Assembly (NCBI RefSeq): GCF_000718005.1
Contig: NZ_JODV01000006.1
Direction: 5' to 3' (one strand)
Origin: Actinoalloteichus_B caeruleus
Lineage (GTDB): Bacteria > Actinomycetota > Actinomycetes > Mycobacteriales > Pseudonocardiaceae
DNA length: 64,000 bases
This document shows, in pieces, positions 32,988 to 41,907 of the stretch; positions within the stretch are counted from its first letter, which is position 1, and every line of letters starts with the position of its first letter. A model generated the notes under the pieces. That model saw only the letters and a list, made by a program, of their open reading frames with translations, searched no databases and was not told the DNA's origin. Made by a program: the position numbers and the translations under genes.

Positions 32988-34625
32988 CTAGCCGGACCGG
33001 GACGGGCCGGTGCCCTCCTCCCCGGTGCCGGCCACCCCGGCAGGGTTCGTGGTCGCCGCCGGTGCTCCCGGCGTCGGACGGGGCGACGAGTCGCTCCCCA
33101 CCGGAGCCGAGGTGGCCTGGGTGGACGCGGGGGGCTGGGAGCCGGCGGGACGCCCAGCGTCCACCGGCGCTCCCCAACCGGCGCCGCCCCACCCGGGCGG
33201 TGGTCCGGCGACGGGCAGCGAACGGAGGTAGGCGCGCACCGGGGCCGGGGCGGTGAGCGAGAGCACGACCAGCCCGGGCACCCCGAAGGCGATCAGCAGG
33301 ACGTAGGGGCTCACCGCGTCCGAGAGGCTCACCTCCACGGCCAACTGGATCACGCCCAGCAACAGCAGGACCCCGGCGACGGCCACGGCGGCGACCCGCC
33401 CCTGCCTGGGTTCCCTGAGCAGCATCGACCTCGCGGTGATCGCGGCGACCACGACGAGCACCTGGCAGACGAGCATCGCGACCTTCGCGCCCCGGTCGGT
33501 GGCGCTCTCGGCCATCATCAGGACCACCCCGACGAACGCCGGGGCGGTGACCACCGCCGCCAGCTCCAGGGCCCGGCGGGCCGTGACGAACCACAGCAGG
33601 TGCAGTGGCCCCGGTCGCAGGGTGAGCAGTACGGCCGGCACCGAGGCCGCGACGACGGCCGCCGGCAGGAACACCAGCCCGGAGGCCGGGATCCACAGGC
33701 TCTCCTGGTGCCCGGTGAACGACGACGCCAGCAGCACCACCACCCCGACCATCACCGCCACCCGGCGGAGGGTGTGATCACGCCGGAGCAGACCGACCAG
33801 GACGACGGCGACCAGCACCAGCCCCGACGCCGACGCCAGCACCAGCGCCGCCACCAGGGGGCCACCCGCCGCCCCCGCCACGTCGCCCGCCAGGAAGACC
33901 ACGCTGCTGGCGACGAGGAGGACCGCGGCCAGGCCGCTGACCGCCACGCCCACCACCCGCCACCGCTCCCCCAGCCGCCGTCCCGACCAGGCCGACGTCT
34001 CGGCCCACCGGGGGGACAGGGCCAGCACGGCCCCCGCGAGTCCCATCGCGACACCCGCGCCGAGGCCGCCCCCCGCGCCCGTCAGCGCACCGCCGCCGAC
34101 GAGGCTCGCGTTCGCGGTCGTCGCGTCCCCGTTCACCACGTCGAGGACGACCGTCACCACCACGACCACCAGGTACGGGGTGTTGAGCACCAGGCGGAGC
34201 AACCACGCGCGTTCCGGCCCGACCGACGGGCCGAACGTCCCGATCCGCGCGAGGTAGAAGACGCTGAGGGAGGCGAGCGAGACCAGGGTGACCAGCACGA
34301 CCTCGAGACGATCCGCGCCGTCCTCGGCGAAGGTCCAGGGCAGCGCCAGGGGGACGAGCAGCAGCACCAGCGCGACGCCGTCCCGGACGAAATCGCTCCA
34401 GTGCACCCCGGTGAAGGGGTTGGGCACGGTGGCCGGGGCGTCCGGTGGCGGGGTCGGGTGGTGCGGTCCGGGTGGCGGGTCCGCCGGGCCGCGCGGCTCG
34501 GCGCTGGCCGCCCCGCCACCGCCGTCCGCCATGCCGGCCTGGACGGTGGCGGCCAGCCGCTCACCGCAGTGCACGCAGAAACGGCCGCCACCCGCCGGAT
34601 GACCGCACTCCCCGCAGAAGTTCAC
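32988..34625 (-). CDS. Zinc-ribbon multi-pass membrane protein
   Basis: 545 residues. The N-terminus is a zinc ribbon with Cys4, Cys7, Cys17 and Cys20 (CGECGH...FCVHCGERL). A proline-rich linker follows, then about ten hydrophobic segments between residues 75 and 430, and a Pro/Ser/Thr-rich C-terminal tail of about 80 residues. The GTG start is used. Function unknown; zinc-ribbon heads on actinobacterial membrane proteins are common. Convergent with the helicase gene, 15 bases apart. Confidence 0.8.
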   Translation of the reverse strand: MNFCGECGHPAGGGRFCVHCGERLAATVQAGMADGGGGAASAEPRGPADPPPGPHHPTPPPDAPATVPNPFTGVHWSDFVRDGVALVLLLVPLALPWTFAEDGADRLEVVLVTLVSLASLSVFYLARIGTFGPSVGPERAWLLRLVLNTPYLVVVVVTVVLDVVNGDATTANASLVGGGALTGAGGGLGAGVAMGLAGAVLALSPRWAETSAWSGRRLGERWRVVGVAVSGLAAVLLVASSVVFLAGDVAGAAGGPLVAALVLASASGLVLVAVVLVGLLRRDHTLRRVAVMVGVVVLLASSFTGHQESLWIPASGLVFLPAAVVAASVPAVLLTLRPGPLHLLWFVTARRALELAAVVTAPAFVGVVLMMAESATDRGAKVAMLVCQVLVVVAAITARSMLLREPRQGRVAAVAVAGVLLLLGVIQLAVEVSLSDAVSPYVLLIAFGVPGLVVLSLTAPAPVRAYLRSLPVAGPPPGWGGAGWGAPVDAGRPAGSQPPASTQATSAPVGSDSSPRPTPGAPAATTNPAGVAGTGEEGTGPSRSG

Positions 34626-35023
34626 TGGACGTCCTCTCGGTCAGGCTCGCCGGTGACGGCACGACGCGGGGCGCCAGGGAACGACCGCCGACGACCCGCC
34701 CGTGCTGTCGCGACCCCGTGGCTCGTCCCGCGCCGGACGCACCCCGGCGTCGTCCCACCGGTCGTCGTGCTCCCGACGACGGCGAGCCCGGACGGCGCGA
34801 CCGCCGCACCGGCGACGGCGGCCTCGATCGCCACCGTGATCAGGCGCCTGATCGTATCGGCCAGGACGGTCGGGGGACCCTCGGAGCAACGGGAGCCAAC
34901 CACCGCCGCCCAACCCTCCACCGTTCGGATCAGGACGTCGTTCCCGGCGGGCCAGCCCGGTAGCGGACCGGTGGCCGGGGTGGGGGCGGGACGACGGCCA
35001 GCACCACGTCCAGCCGCGCTCGG
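34626..35023. other. Intergenic region between proB and the zinc-ribbon gene
   Basis: 398 bases. A 99-codon minus-strand frame (34622-34921, GTG) overlaps the zinc-ribbon start by four bases, but its third-position GC is visibly lower than in neighbouring genes, its second half is Arg/Thr/Gly-rich, and no family is recognised. It is not called. AT-containing sequence near 34850 (GATCAGGCGCCTGATC, a perfect 16-base palindrome at 34838-34853) may be a regulator site. Confidence 0.4.
34838..34853. promoter_or_regulatory. 16-base palindrome upstream of the zinc-ribbon gene
   Basis: GATCAGGCGCCTGATC is a perfect palindrome about 210 bases upstream of the zinc-ribbon gene start, in the intergenic stretch after proB. 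The size fits the site of a dimeric repressor. No regulator gene is adjacent, so the binding protein is unknown. Confidence 0.35.
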
Positions 35024-36154
35024 TCACAGCCGGGGGAGCGGAACCAGGTCGTCGGCGTGGACCACCTCACGACGCAGCTCGGGCGGCAACCGGTGGCTGG
35101 ACGATCCGATCAGGGCCGGCAGTTCGGAGGCGTCGAAGTTGACCACGCCCCTGGCGACCACGCGCTGGGTGGGATCGAGCAGGTCCACGACGTCGCCCGC
35201 GTGGAAGGAGCCCTCCGCCCGGGTCACGCCCGGGGCCAACAGCGAACGGCGGGACTCGACCACCGCGGCGACGGCACCGCTGTCCAGGTGCAGTCTCCCC
35301 GCCGGGTCGGCGGCGTAGCCGAGCCAGAACCTGCGGGCCGGCAACCGCGCGCCCGTGGGCGCGAACGCGGTGCCCACCGAGGCGTCCGTCAGGGCGGCGC
35401 CAGCGTCGACGGCTCCCGCCAGCAACACCGGGATCCCCGCACCCGCCGCCAACCGGGCGGCGGCGAGCTTGGACGCCATCCCCCCTGTTCCCAAGCCCGA
35501 GGCACCGACCCCACCGGCGCGGACGCCGGCGATGTCGTTCGCGCAGGCGACCTCCCGCACGACCCGGGCCCCGCCCAGCCGGGGGTCCCCGTCGTAGAGG
35601 GCGTCCACGTCGGAGAGCAGCACGAGCGCGTCCGCTCCCACCAGGTGCGCCACCAGCGCCGCCAGCCGGTCGTTGTCCCCGAACCGGATCTCCTCGGTGG
35701 CGACCGTGTCGTTCTCGTTGACCACCGGAACGGCACCCAGGGCCAGCAGCCTCTCGAAGGTGCGTTGGGCGTTCCGGTAGTTCGCCCGGCGCACGACGTC
35801 GTGCGCGGTCAGCAACACCTGCCCCACGGTGCGCGCGTAGCGCCCGAACGACAGCGCGTAGGCATGGGCCAACTGCAACTGGCCGACGCTCGCCGCCGCC
35901 TGCTGGGTCGCGAGGTCCTTCGGCCTCCTGGCGAGCGCGAGCGGGGCGAGTCCCGCGCCGATGGCGCCCGAGGACACAAGGACCAGCTGCGTTCCCGACT
36001 CGCACCGCCGCGCGACGGAGTCCACGAGGCTGTCGAGGCGCCCCCGGTCGAGCCCTCCCCCGGCCGTCGTCAACGACGACGACCCGACCTTGACCACCAG
36101 CCGGCGGGCGGCGGCCACCGCCGACCGCGCCGCCGACTGGATCTCGCAGGTCAC
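35024..36154 (-). CDS. proB: Glutamate 5-kinase
   Basis: First enzyme of proline synthesis, phosphorylating glutamate. 376 residues: an amino-acid-kinase domain with RLVVKVGSSSLTT, VSSGAIGAG, VPVVNENDTVATEEIRFGDND and GTGGMASKLAAARLA, then a C-terminal PUA domain (FHAGDVVDLLDPTQRVVARGVV in two parts). The PUA domain is usual for proline-feedback-regulated forms. The GTG start overlaps the obg stop by four bases, so translation is coupled. Confidence 0.95.
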   Translation of the reverse strand: MTCEIQSAARSAVAAARRLVVKVGSSSLTTAGGGLDRGRLDSLVDSVARRCESGTQLVLVSSGAIGAGLAPLALARRPKDLATQQAAASVGQLQLAHAYALSFGRYARTVGQVLLTAHDVVRRANYRNAQRTFERLLALGAVPVVNENDTVATEEIRFGDNDRLAALVAHLVGADALVLLSDVDALYDGDPRLGGARVVREVACANDIAGVRAGGVGASGLGTGGMASKLAAARLAAGAGIPVLLAGAVDAGAALTDASVGTAFAPTGARLPARRFWLGYAADPAGRLHLDSGAVAAVVESRRSLLAPGVTRAEGSFHAGDVVDLLDPTQRVVARGVVNFDASELPALIGSSSHRLPPELRREVVHADDLVPLPRL

Positions 36155-37632
36155 CGCCGTGCCTCCCCGGCGTCGCCCCCGTCCTCGGTGGCACCGGCGG
36201 GCGGGGGCTCCTCGATGCCCCGGCGGACCCGTTTGGCCGACTTGCGCTCGGCCGCCGTGGGGCGGTCGGTCCGGTCGAGCCGGGGGTCCTCGCCTCGGCT
36301 CATCATGGTCACCGCGACCCCGGCCGGCGTCGACGGCTCCCAGTCGAAGGTGACGCCGCCGATCGTGACCGCGCTGCCAGGGCGGGCGCCCTTCTTCGCG
36401 AGCTCGTCCTCGACACCCAGCCTGGCGAGGCGGTCAGCCAGGTAGCCCACGGCCTCACCGTTGTTGAAGTCGGTCTGCCGCACCCACCGCTCCGGCCGCT
36501 CACCCCGCACGAGGAAACCGTCCTGGTCGTGCGGGTCCCGGACGACCTCGAACCCGGAGTCGTCCACCGCGGTCGGGTGCAGCACCAGCCGGGTCGGTTC
36601 CGGGGCCTCCCGCCCGGCCCGGTCGCGCTCGACGATCGCGGCCAACGCGAAGGTGAGCTCCCGCAGGCCCTCGCGGCTCGCGGTGGACACCGCGAACACC
36701 TGGTGGCCCTTCGCCCGCAGCTCCTCCTCCACCATCTCGGCGAGTGCCCGACCGTCCGGGATGTCGATCTTGTTGAGCACCACGACCCGGGGCCGGGAGG
36801 AGAGGTCCGCGTCGAGGGAGGGCGTGTACTCGGCCAGTTCACGCTCGATGGCCTCGATGTCGGCCACCGGGTCCCGGTCGATCTCCTCGCTGGCGCAGTC
36901 CACCACGTGGACCAACACCGAGCACCGCTCGATGTGGCGCAGGAAGTCCAGCCCCAGCCCCCGGCCGGAGCTGGCGCCGGGGATCAGCCCTGGCACGTCC
37001 GCCACGGTGAAGACCTTGTCCCCGGCCGTGACCACCCCGAGGTTGGGCACGAGGGTGGTGAACGGGTAGTCGGCGATCTTCGGCCGGGCGGCGGAGAGCA
37101 CGGCGATCAACGAGGACTTACCGGCGGAGGGGAACCCGATGAGGCCCACGTCGGCCACGGACTTCAGCTCGAGGACGAAGTCCCGTTCCTCCCCGGGTTC
37201 GCCCAACAACGCGAACCCCGGGGCCTTCCGGGCCCGGGACGCCAGCGCCGCGTTCCCCAACCCGCCACGCCCGCCCCGGGCGGCGACCAACCGGGTGCCC
37301 TCGCCGACGAGGTCCGCGAGCACCTCCCCGTCCGGGCCCAGCACGACGGTGCCCTCCGGAACCCGCAGTTCCAGGTCCTGGCCAGCGGCACCCTCCCGGT
37401 GACCACCCTGCCCCTGCCGGCCGTTGGTCGCCCTGGCGTGCGGCCGGTAGTGGAAGTCCAGCAGGGTGTGCACGCCGGAGTCGACCACCAGCACCACGTC
37501 GCCGCCCCGGCCACCGTTGCCGCCGTCCGGCCCGCCCAGCGGCTTGAACTTCTCCCGGTGGACGGAGGCACACCCGTTGCCACCGTTGCCTGCGGCCACG
37601 TGGATCGCCACGCGGTCAACGAAGCGGGACAC
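36151..37632 (-). CDS. obg: Obg/CgtA GTPase
   Basis: A 493-residue ribosome-associated GTPase involved in 50S assembly and stringent control. The glycine-rich Obg fold (GNGGNGCASVHREKF... and GGNGGRGGDVVL) covers about residues 1-155. The G domain follows with GFPSAGKSSL, DVPGLI and NKIDIPD, then an OCT domain and a charged, disordered tail of about 60 residues. GTG start. It is separated from rpmA by 224 bases containing a terminator. Confidence 0.95.
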   Translation of the reverse strand: MSRFVDRVAIHVAAGNGGNGCASVHREKFKPLGGPDGGNGGRGGDVVLVVDSGVHTLLDFHYRPHARATNGRQGQGGHREGAAGQDLELRVPEGTVVLGPDGEVLADLVGEGTRLVAARGGRGGLGNAALASRARKAPGFALLGEPGEERDFVLELKSVADVGLIGFPSAGKSSLIAVLSAARPKIADYPFTTLVPNLGVVTAGDKVFTVADVPGLIPGASSGRGLGLDFLRHIERCSVLVHVVDCASEEIDRDPVADIEAIERELAEYTPSLDADLSSRPRVVVLNKIDIPDGRALAEMVEEELRAKGHQVFAVSTASREGLRELTFALAAIVERDRAGREAPEPTRLVLHPTAVDDSGFEVVRDPHDQDGFLVRGERPERWVRQTDFNNGEAVGYLADRLARLGVEDELAKKGARPGSAVTIGGVTFDWEPSTPAGVAVTMMSRGEDPRLDRTDRPTAAERKSAKRVRRGIEEPPPAGATEDGGDAGEARR

Positions 37633-37784
37633 GGCTTGCTCCTTCGGTTCGTCGCGGCGAGGCCGCGGTCAGGGGTCTCCCGGCGGTGCGCGCCCGGCCG
37701 GGAGCGTCGCGGGGCACCACGCGGTGGGACATCGGACCAGTCCACACCGCCAGGGCCTTCGCCCACGGACCCCGAGACGCCAGA

Positions 37785-37822
37785 ACGGGGGGCGGGACCA
37801 GCTACTGCGGCCCGCCCCCCGT
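37785..37822 (-). terminator. Terminator after rplU-rpmA
   Basis: A perfect 12-base-pair stem, ACGGGGGGCGGG and CCCGCCCCCCGT, with a 14-base loop, 35 bases beyond the rpmA stop on the minus strand. It separates the ribosomal operon from obg-proB. Confidence 0.78.
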
Positions 37823-37856
37823 TCGGGGTGTCAGTGGTCGTCGTCGGACTCAGGCC

Positions 37857-38117
37857 TCAGGCGGCCGGCACCGGGACGATGTTGACGGTCTTGCGACCAC
37901 GCTTGGTGCCGAACTGCACGGCACCGTCGGTCAACGCGAACAGTGTGTCGTCGCCGCCACGGCCGACGTTCACACCGGGGTGGAACTTGGTGCCGCGCTG
38001 GCGGACCAGGATCTCACCAGCGTTGACGGCCTGGCCGCCGAACCGCTTCACACCAAGCCGCTGCGCGTTGGAATCGCGGCCGTTCCGGGAGCTGGATGCG
38101 CCCTTCTTGTGTGCCAT
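37857..38117 (-). CDS. rpmA: 50S ribosomal protein L27
   Basis: 86 residues beginning MAHKKGASSSRNGRDSNAQR, with the conserved GVKRFGGQAVNAGEILVRQRGT. The N-terminal arm reaches the peptidyl-transferase centre. No cleavable N-terminal extension of the Firmicutes type is present. It follows rplU by 14 bases. Confidence 0.97.
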   Translation of the reverse strand: MAHKKGASSSRNGRDSNAQRLGVKRFGGQAVNAGEILVRQRGTKFHPGVNVGRGGDDTLFALTDGAVQFGTKRGRKTVNIVPVPAA

Positions 38118-38131
38118 GGCTGGTCAGATCC

Positions 38132-38443
38132 TCACTTGTTGGTGATGCCGGTGACCTCGACGCGGGTCAGCTGCTGACGGTGACCCTGCCGCTTGTGGTA
38201 GCCGGTCTTGTTCTTGAACTTGTGGATGCGAATCTTGGGGCCTTTGGTCTGCTTGACGACCTTGCCGGTCACCGAGAACTTCCCCAACGCGTCCGCATCG
38301 GTGGTGACGTCGCTGCCATCGACGACGAGCAGCGCCGGGAAGTTGACCTCGGTGCCCGGCACGCCAGCAAGCTTCTCGACCTCGACGACGTCGCCGACAG
38401 CCACCTTGTACTGCTTGCCGCCGGAATTGACGATCGCGTACAT
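38132..38443 (-). CDS. rplU: 50S ribosomal protein L21
   Basis: 103 residues beginning MYAIVNSGGKQYKVAVGDVV and ending in the usual basic KNKTGYHKRQGHRQQLTRVEV region (quoted in parts). It binds 23S rRNA. First gene of the rplU-rpmA operon; the long upstream region is described separately. Confidence 0.97.
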   Translation of the reverse strand: MYAIVNSGGKQYKVAVGDVVEVEKLAGVPGTEVNFPALLVVDGSDVTTDADALGKFSVTGKVVKQTKGPKIRIHKFKNKTGYHKRQGHRQQLTRVEVTGITNK

Positions 38444-38754
38444 CGGGACGGAAGTCTCCTGCTACTCGACGATGATGGGCGACGTGTGCACTCGCCCGCT
38501 CCAGCTGGAGCCACGAAGGACACACGACTAGGGTCCTCCTGACGGAGGATCAGGTTCAGGGTACGTGGCCCGTTCGAAGCCGGTCAAACCGGGGTACCTC
38601 CCGGTCGTCTCCGGCCCTGCACCGAACGTCGGCCCCGCCACCACCCGAGTGGGCAGCGTCCTGACCTGCAACGAGACGAGTCTAACCCCTGCCGTCGGGC
38701 CGCCTGACGCGCCCCCCGCGATTCGAGGAACGCGACCCGCCCCCCACACGCGAC
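38444..38754 (-). promoter_or_regulatory. Upstream region of rplU
   Basis: Read on the minus strand, TAGACT (38684-38679) fits a -10 element; if used, the rplU leader would be about 230 bases. Within it a small hairpin TCCTCC-GTCA-GGAGGA (38534-38549) lies about 95 bases upstream of the start codon. A leader of this length could allow autogenous control by L21, but no known leader motif was recognised. Confidence 0.4.
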
Positions 38755-38785
38755 GGCGCCACCGCCCTCGGAGGGCGGTGGCGCC
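38755..38785 (-). terminator. Terminator after the RNase E/G gene
   Basis: A perfect 14-base-pair stem GGCGCCACCGCCCT / AGGGCGGTGGCGCC with a three-base loop, 20 bases beyond the stop codon of the ribonuclease gene on the minus strand. Confidence 0.8.
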
Positions 38786-38805
38786 GGAACGTGATCGGGA
38801 CGACC

Positions 38806-41800
38806 TCAGGCGTCCGGCCCTCCCGGCGGGCCGGCCGGACGGGACGCGGCCCGACGGCGCCCGGAGCGGGCGCGGGGCCGGCCGGCGGTGACCAGCTGGT
38901 CCTCACCACCGTCGTGGGACTCCACGTGCCCGTTCCGCCGCGCACCCGAGTCCACCGCGTTGGAGGAGTTCGCCGAGTCGGTGGTCGTCGTCACCACGGC
39001 GACGGGCTCGGCCGAGGACGCCGCCGCGCCGGCCGCGCGGGTCGCGGCGCGCCGCTCACCCGTGCGGCGCCGGGATGCCGGCTTCTCGCTCCGCGCCGGC
39101 TTCTCCTCGCGCTGCTCCTCACGGGCACGCTCGGCCACGGCCGGTTCCTCGCCGGCCTCCCGCGCGGGCGGAACCTCCTCCACCCTCGGAGCGGACGCCG
39201 GCTGGTCGGCCGGGGGCTGAGCCGGTTCGGCCGCTGGCTGCGCGCTCGCCGCCGGCCTGGAGGCCCGACGCCGGCCGCCGCTCCGAGCCTCCTTGGGGCG
39301 CTGCTCCTCGACGGGCTTCGCCTCCGGCTTCGTTTCCTCCCGCTGGCCCGGCTCCTCCGCATCCGGGGACGCGGCCTTGTCCGGCGCACCGTTCAGCGTG
39401 GCCTCGGCGACCTGTTCGAGCCCCTGACCGCCCTTGTTGCGCTGCCGGGCACGGCGACCGGACCCGCCTCCGGCGTTGCCGGCGGAGGCGGCGGCCCCGT
39501 TCTGACCGCCGTTGCCGTGCTGGTGGCCGTTGCCGCCACCCACGCCCACCGGCTCGGTGGAGACCAGCAGCCCCCGACCCCGGCAGTGCTCGCAGGTGGT
39601 GCTGTAGGCCTCGAGCAGGCCCGTGCCGACCCGCTTCCGCGTCATCTGGACGAGCCCCAGCGAGGTGACCTCGGCCACCTGGTGGCGGGTGCGGTCCCGG
39701 CCCAGGCACTCGGTCAGCCGGCGGAGCACCAGGTCGCGGTTGGACTCCAGCACCATGTCGATGAAGTCGATGACGATGATGCCGCCGATGTCACGCAGCC
39801 GCAGTTGGCGGACGATCTCCTCGACCGCCTCCAGGTTGTTCCTGGTGACCGTCTCCTCCAGGTTCCCACCGGAACCGGTGAACTTCCCGGTGTTCACGTC
39901 GACGACGGTCATCGCCTCGGTGCGGTCGATGACGAGGTAGCCCCCCGAGGGCAGCCAGACCTTGCGGTCGAGCCCCTTGGCCAGCTGCTCGTCCACCCGG
40001 TGTTCGGTGAACACGTCGACGGCCCCGACATGGCGCTTGAGCCGTCCCACCAGGTCCGGTGCGACGTGCTCGACGTAGGACTGGATGGTGTCCCAGGCCT
40101 GCCCGCCCTGGACGGTCAGACCGGAGAAGTCCTCGGTGAACAGGTCCCGGACCACCTTGACCAGCAGGTCCGGCTCCTCGTAGAGGAGCTGCGGGGCGGA
40201 GGAGCGAACGGTCTCGGCCTTGTCCTTGATGACCTGCCACTGGGCCTGGAGCCGCCGGACGTCGCGGTCCAGCGCCTCCTCACTGGTGCCCTCCGAGGCG
40301 GTGCGGATGATGACACCCGACTCCTCGGGAACGATGCGGCGGAGGATCTCCTTGAGCCGCTTGCGCTCGGTGTCCGGCAGCTTGCGGCTGATCCCGGTCG
40401 CCCCACCGCTGGGCACGTAGACCAGGAAGCGCCCCGGCAGGCTGATCTGGGTGGTCAGCCGGGCGCCCTTGTGGCCGAGCGGTTCCTTGGTGACCTGGAC
40501 GAGCACGCTGTCGCCGGTGGAGAGCGCCTGCTCGATGCGACGGGCCTTGCCCTCGAGGCCGGCGGCGTCCCAGTCCACCTCGCCCGCGTAGAGGACCGCG
40601 TTGCGGCCCCGCCCGATGTCGACGAAGGCCGCCTCCATGCTGGGCAGCACGTTCTGCACGCGGCCCAGGTAGACGTTGCCCACGATCGAGCCACTGTTCG
40701 CCGAGGCGACGAAGTGTTCGACGAGGACACCGTCCTCCAGCACCGCGATCTGCGTGCGGTCGCCGCGCTCCCGCACCACCATCTCGCGTTCGACGGCCTC
40801 CCGCCGGGCGAGGAACTCCGCCTCGGACAGCACCGGGGTGCGCCGCCGGCCCGCCTCACGACCGTCGCGCCGGCGCTGCCGCTTGGCCTCCAGCCTGGTG
40901 GAGCCGCGCACGGCCCGCACCTCGTCGTCCGAGGACTCCTGCTTGGGGGCCTTGGTCTCCCGGACGTGCACGACGGTGTTCGGCGGGTCGTCCTCCCGCA
41001 GCCCGGTCTCGTCGTCCGAGGAGCCCTTGCGCCGACGGCGCCGGCGGCGACGCCGGCTGCCCTCGCCCTCGCCGGACTCGGCCTCCGACTCACCAGCCTC
41101 CGCAGCCTGGTCCCGTTGCTGGTCCTTCTCCTGGACGCCGTCCTCGGCCGACCCCGGCTGCTCGGCGGCCTCCTCGTCGGCCTCCTGGTCGCGCGGGCCG
41201 TCACCGTCGCCGTCCTGACCACCCCGACCGCGACCCCGGCCCCGGCGGCCACGGCGGCGCCGGCGACGACCGCCGCCGTCCTCGTCCTCGTCGGTCGCCT
41301 GGTCCGCCGCGGGCGGCTGCTCCACGACCGGCTCGTCCTGGGCGCGCGGTTCCTCCCGTTCCTGGGGCTCCTCGCGCCGCGGCTTGGCCGGCCGTGACTC
41401 GGGCCTGGCCGCCGCCGGCTGCGGGGGCAGGAAGACGGCCTGCGGCGGAGCGAACACCGGGGCCAGCGCCCCCACCGCGTCACCACCGGAGGCGTCCTGG
41501 GAACCGGAGGCGGTGGTCTCCTCGGTACCGGTGGCCTGGGCGGCACGTTCCTCGGCCTCGGGTCGGCCCGTGTCCTCGGGGGGCAGCAGCGCCTCCGCCA
41601 CCTGCTCCGCCAGCTCCCTGGTCACGCTGGACTGGGCGCTGCGCACCTCGATGGAGAGGTCGGCGAGGGTCGCGATGACCTCCCGGCTGGTGACCCCCAG
41701 CAGCTTGGCGAGCGCGTGCACCCGCAGCTTGGGGGGGAAGGTGGCACCGGACGTGGGTGCGACGGTGGCCCCACCGGCGGAACCGGCGGGTGTCTCGTTC

Positions 41801-41808
41801 TTCGACAT
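38806..41808 (-). CDS. Ribonuclease E/G family endoribonuclease
   Basis: 1000 residues. Residues about 27-60 resemble an IF2 N-terminal helical domain (PKLRVHALAKLLGVTSREVI). An arginine/glutamate-rich disordered region runs to about residue 330. The catalytic core follows: S1 domain SIVGNVYLGRVQNVLPSMEAA, then RNase-H-like/5'-sensor parts with ISRKLPDTER, DVNTGKFTGSGG and IGGIIVIDFIDM, which carries the magnesium aspartates, and the zinc-link CEHCRGRG. The last 250 residues are again low-complexity Ala/Glu/Arg, the likely degradosome scaffold. The ATG at 41808 has GGAGGA upstream. This central mRNA-decay and rRNA-processing enzyme sits before rplU as usual. Confidence 0.93.
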   Translation of the reverse strand: MSKNETPAGSAGGATVAPTSGATFPPKLRVHALAKLLGVTSREVIATLADLSIEVRSAQSSVTRELAEQVAEALLPPEDTGRPEAEERAAQATGTEETTASGSQDASGGDAVGALAPVFAPPQAVFLPPQPAAARPESRPAKPRREEPQEREEPRAQDEPVVEQPPAADQATDEDEDGGGRRRRRRGRRGRGRGRGGQDGDGDGPRDQEADEEAAEQPGSAEDGVQEKDQQRDQAAEAGESEAESGEGEGSRRRRRRRRRKGSSDDETGLREDDPPNTVVHVRETKAPKQESSDDEVRAVRGSTRLEAKRQRRRDGREAGRRRTPVLSEAEFLARREAVEREMVVRERGDRTQIAVLEDGVLVEHFVASANSGSIVGNVYLGRVQNVLPSMEAAFVDIGRGRNAVLYAGEVDWDAAGLEGKARRIEQALSTGDSVLVQVTKEPLGHKGARLTTQISLPGRFLVYVPSGGATGISRKLPDTERKRLKEILRRIVPEESGVIIRTASEGTSEEALDRDVRRLQAQWQVIKDKAETVRSSAPQLLYEEPDLLVKVVRDLFTEDFSGLTVQGGQAWDTIQSYVEHVAPDLVGRLKRHVGAVDVFTEHRVDEQLAKGLDRKVWLPSGGYLVIDRTEAMTVVDVNTGKFTGSGGNLEETVTRNNLEAVEEIVRQLRLRDIGGIIVIDFIDMVLESNRDLVLRRLTECLGRDRTRHQVAEVTSLGLVQMTRKRVGTGLLEAYSTTCEHCRGRGLLVSTEPVGVGGGNGHQHGNGGQNGAAASAGNAGGGSGRRARQRNKGGQGLEQVAEATLNGAPDKAASPDAEEPGQREETKPEAKPVEEQRPKEARSGGRRRASRPAASAQPAAEPAQPPADQPASAPRVEEVPPAREAGEEPAVAERAREEQREEKPARSEKPASRRRTGERRAATRAAGAAASSAEPVAVVTTTTDSANSSNAVDSGARRNGHVESHDGGEDQLVTAGRPRARSGRRRAASRPAGPPGGPDA

Positions 41809-41907
41809 GCAACTCCTCCGCCCCCGGGCGCGTCCCACCGGGACGCGGCCGCGCAGGGGCCTTGTGTTCTCGTCATCCGCCGCTCGAGGCGACGGCAATC
41901 CTGTCGG

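Noticed and set aside
34622..34921. 99-codon minus-strand frame overlapping the zinc-ribbon start by GTGA
   Set aside because: Third-position GC is lower than in real genes nearby, its second half is low-complexity Arg/Gly/Thr, and no family or membrane segment is seen. The overlap alone is not enough.
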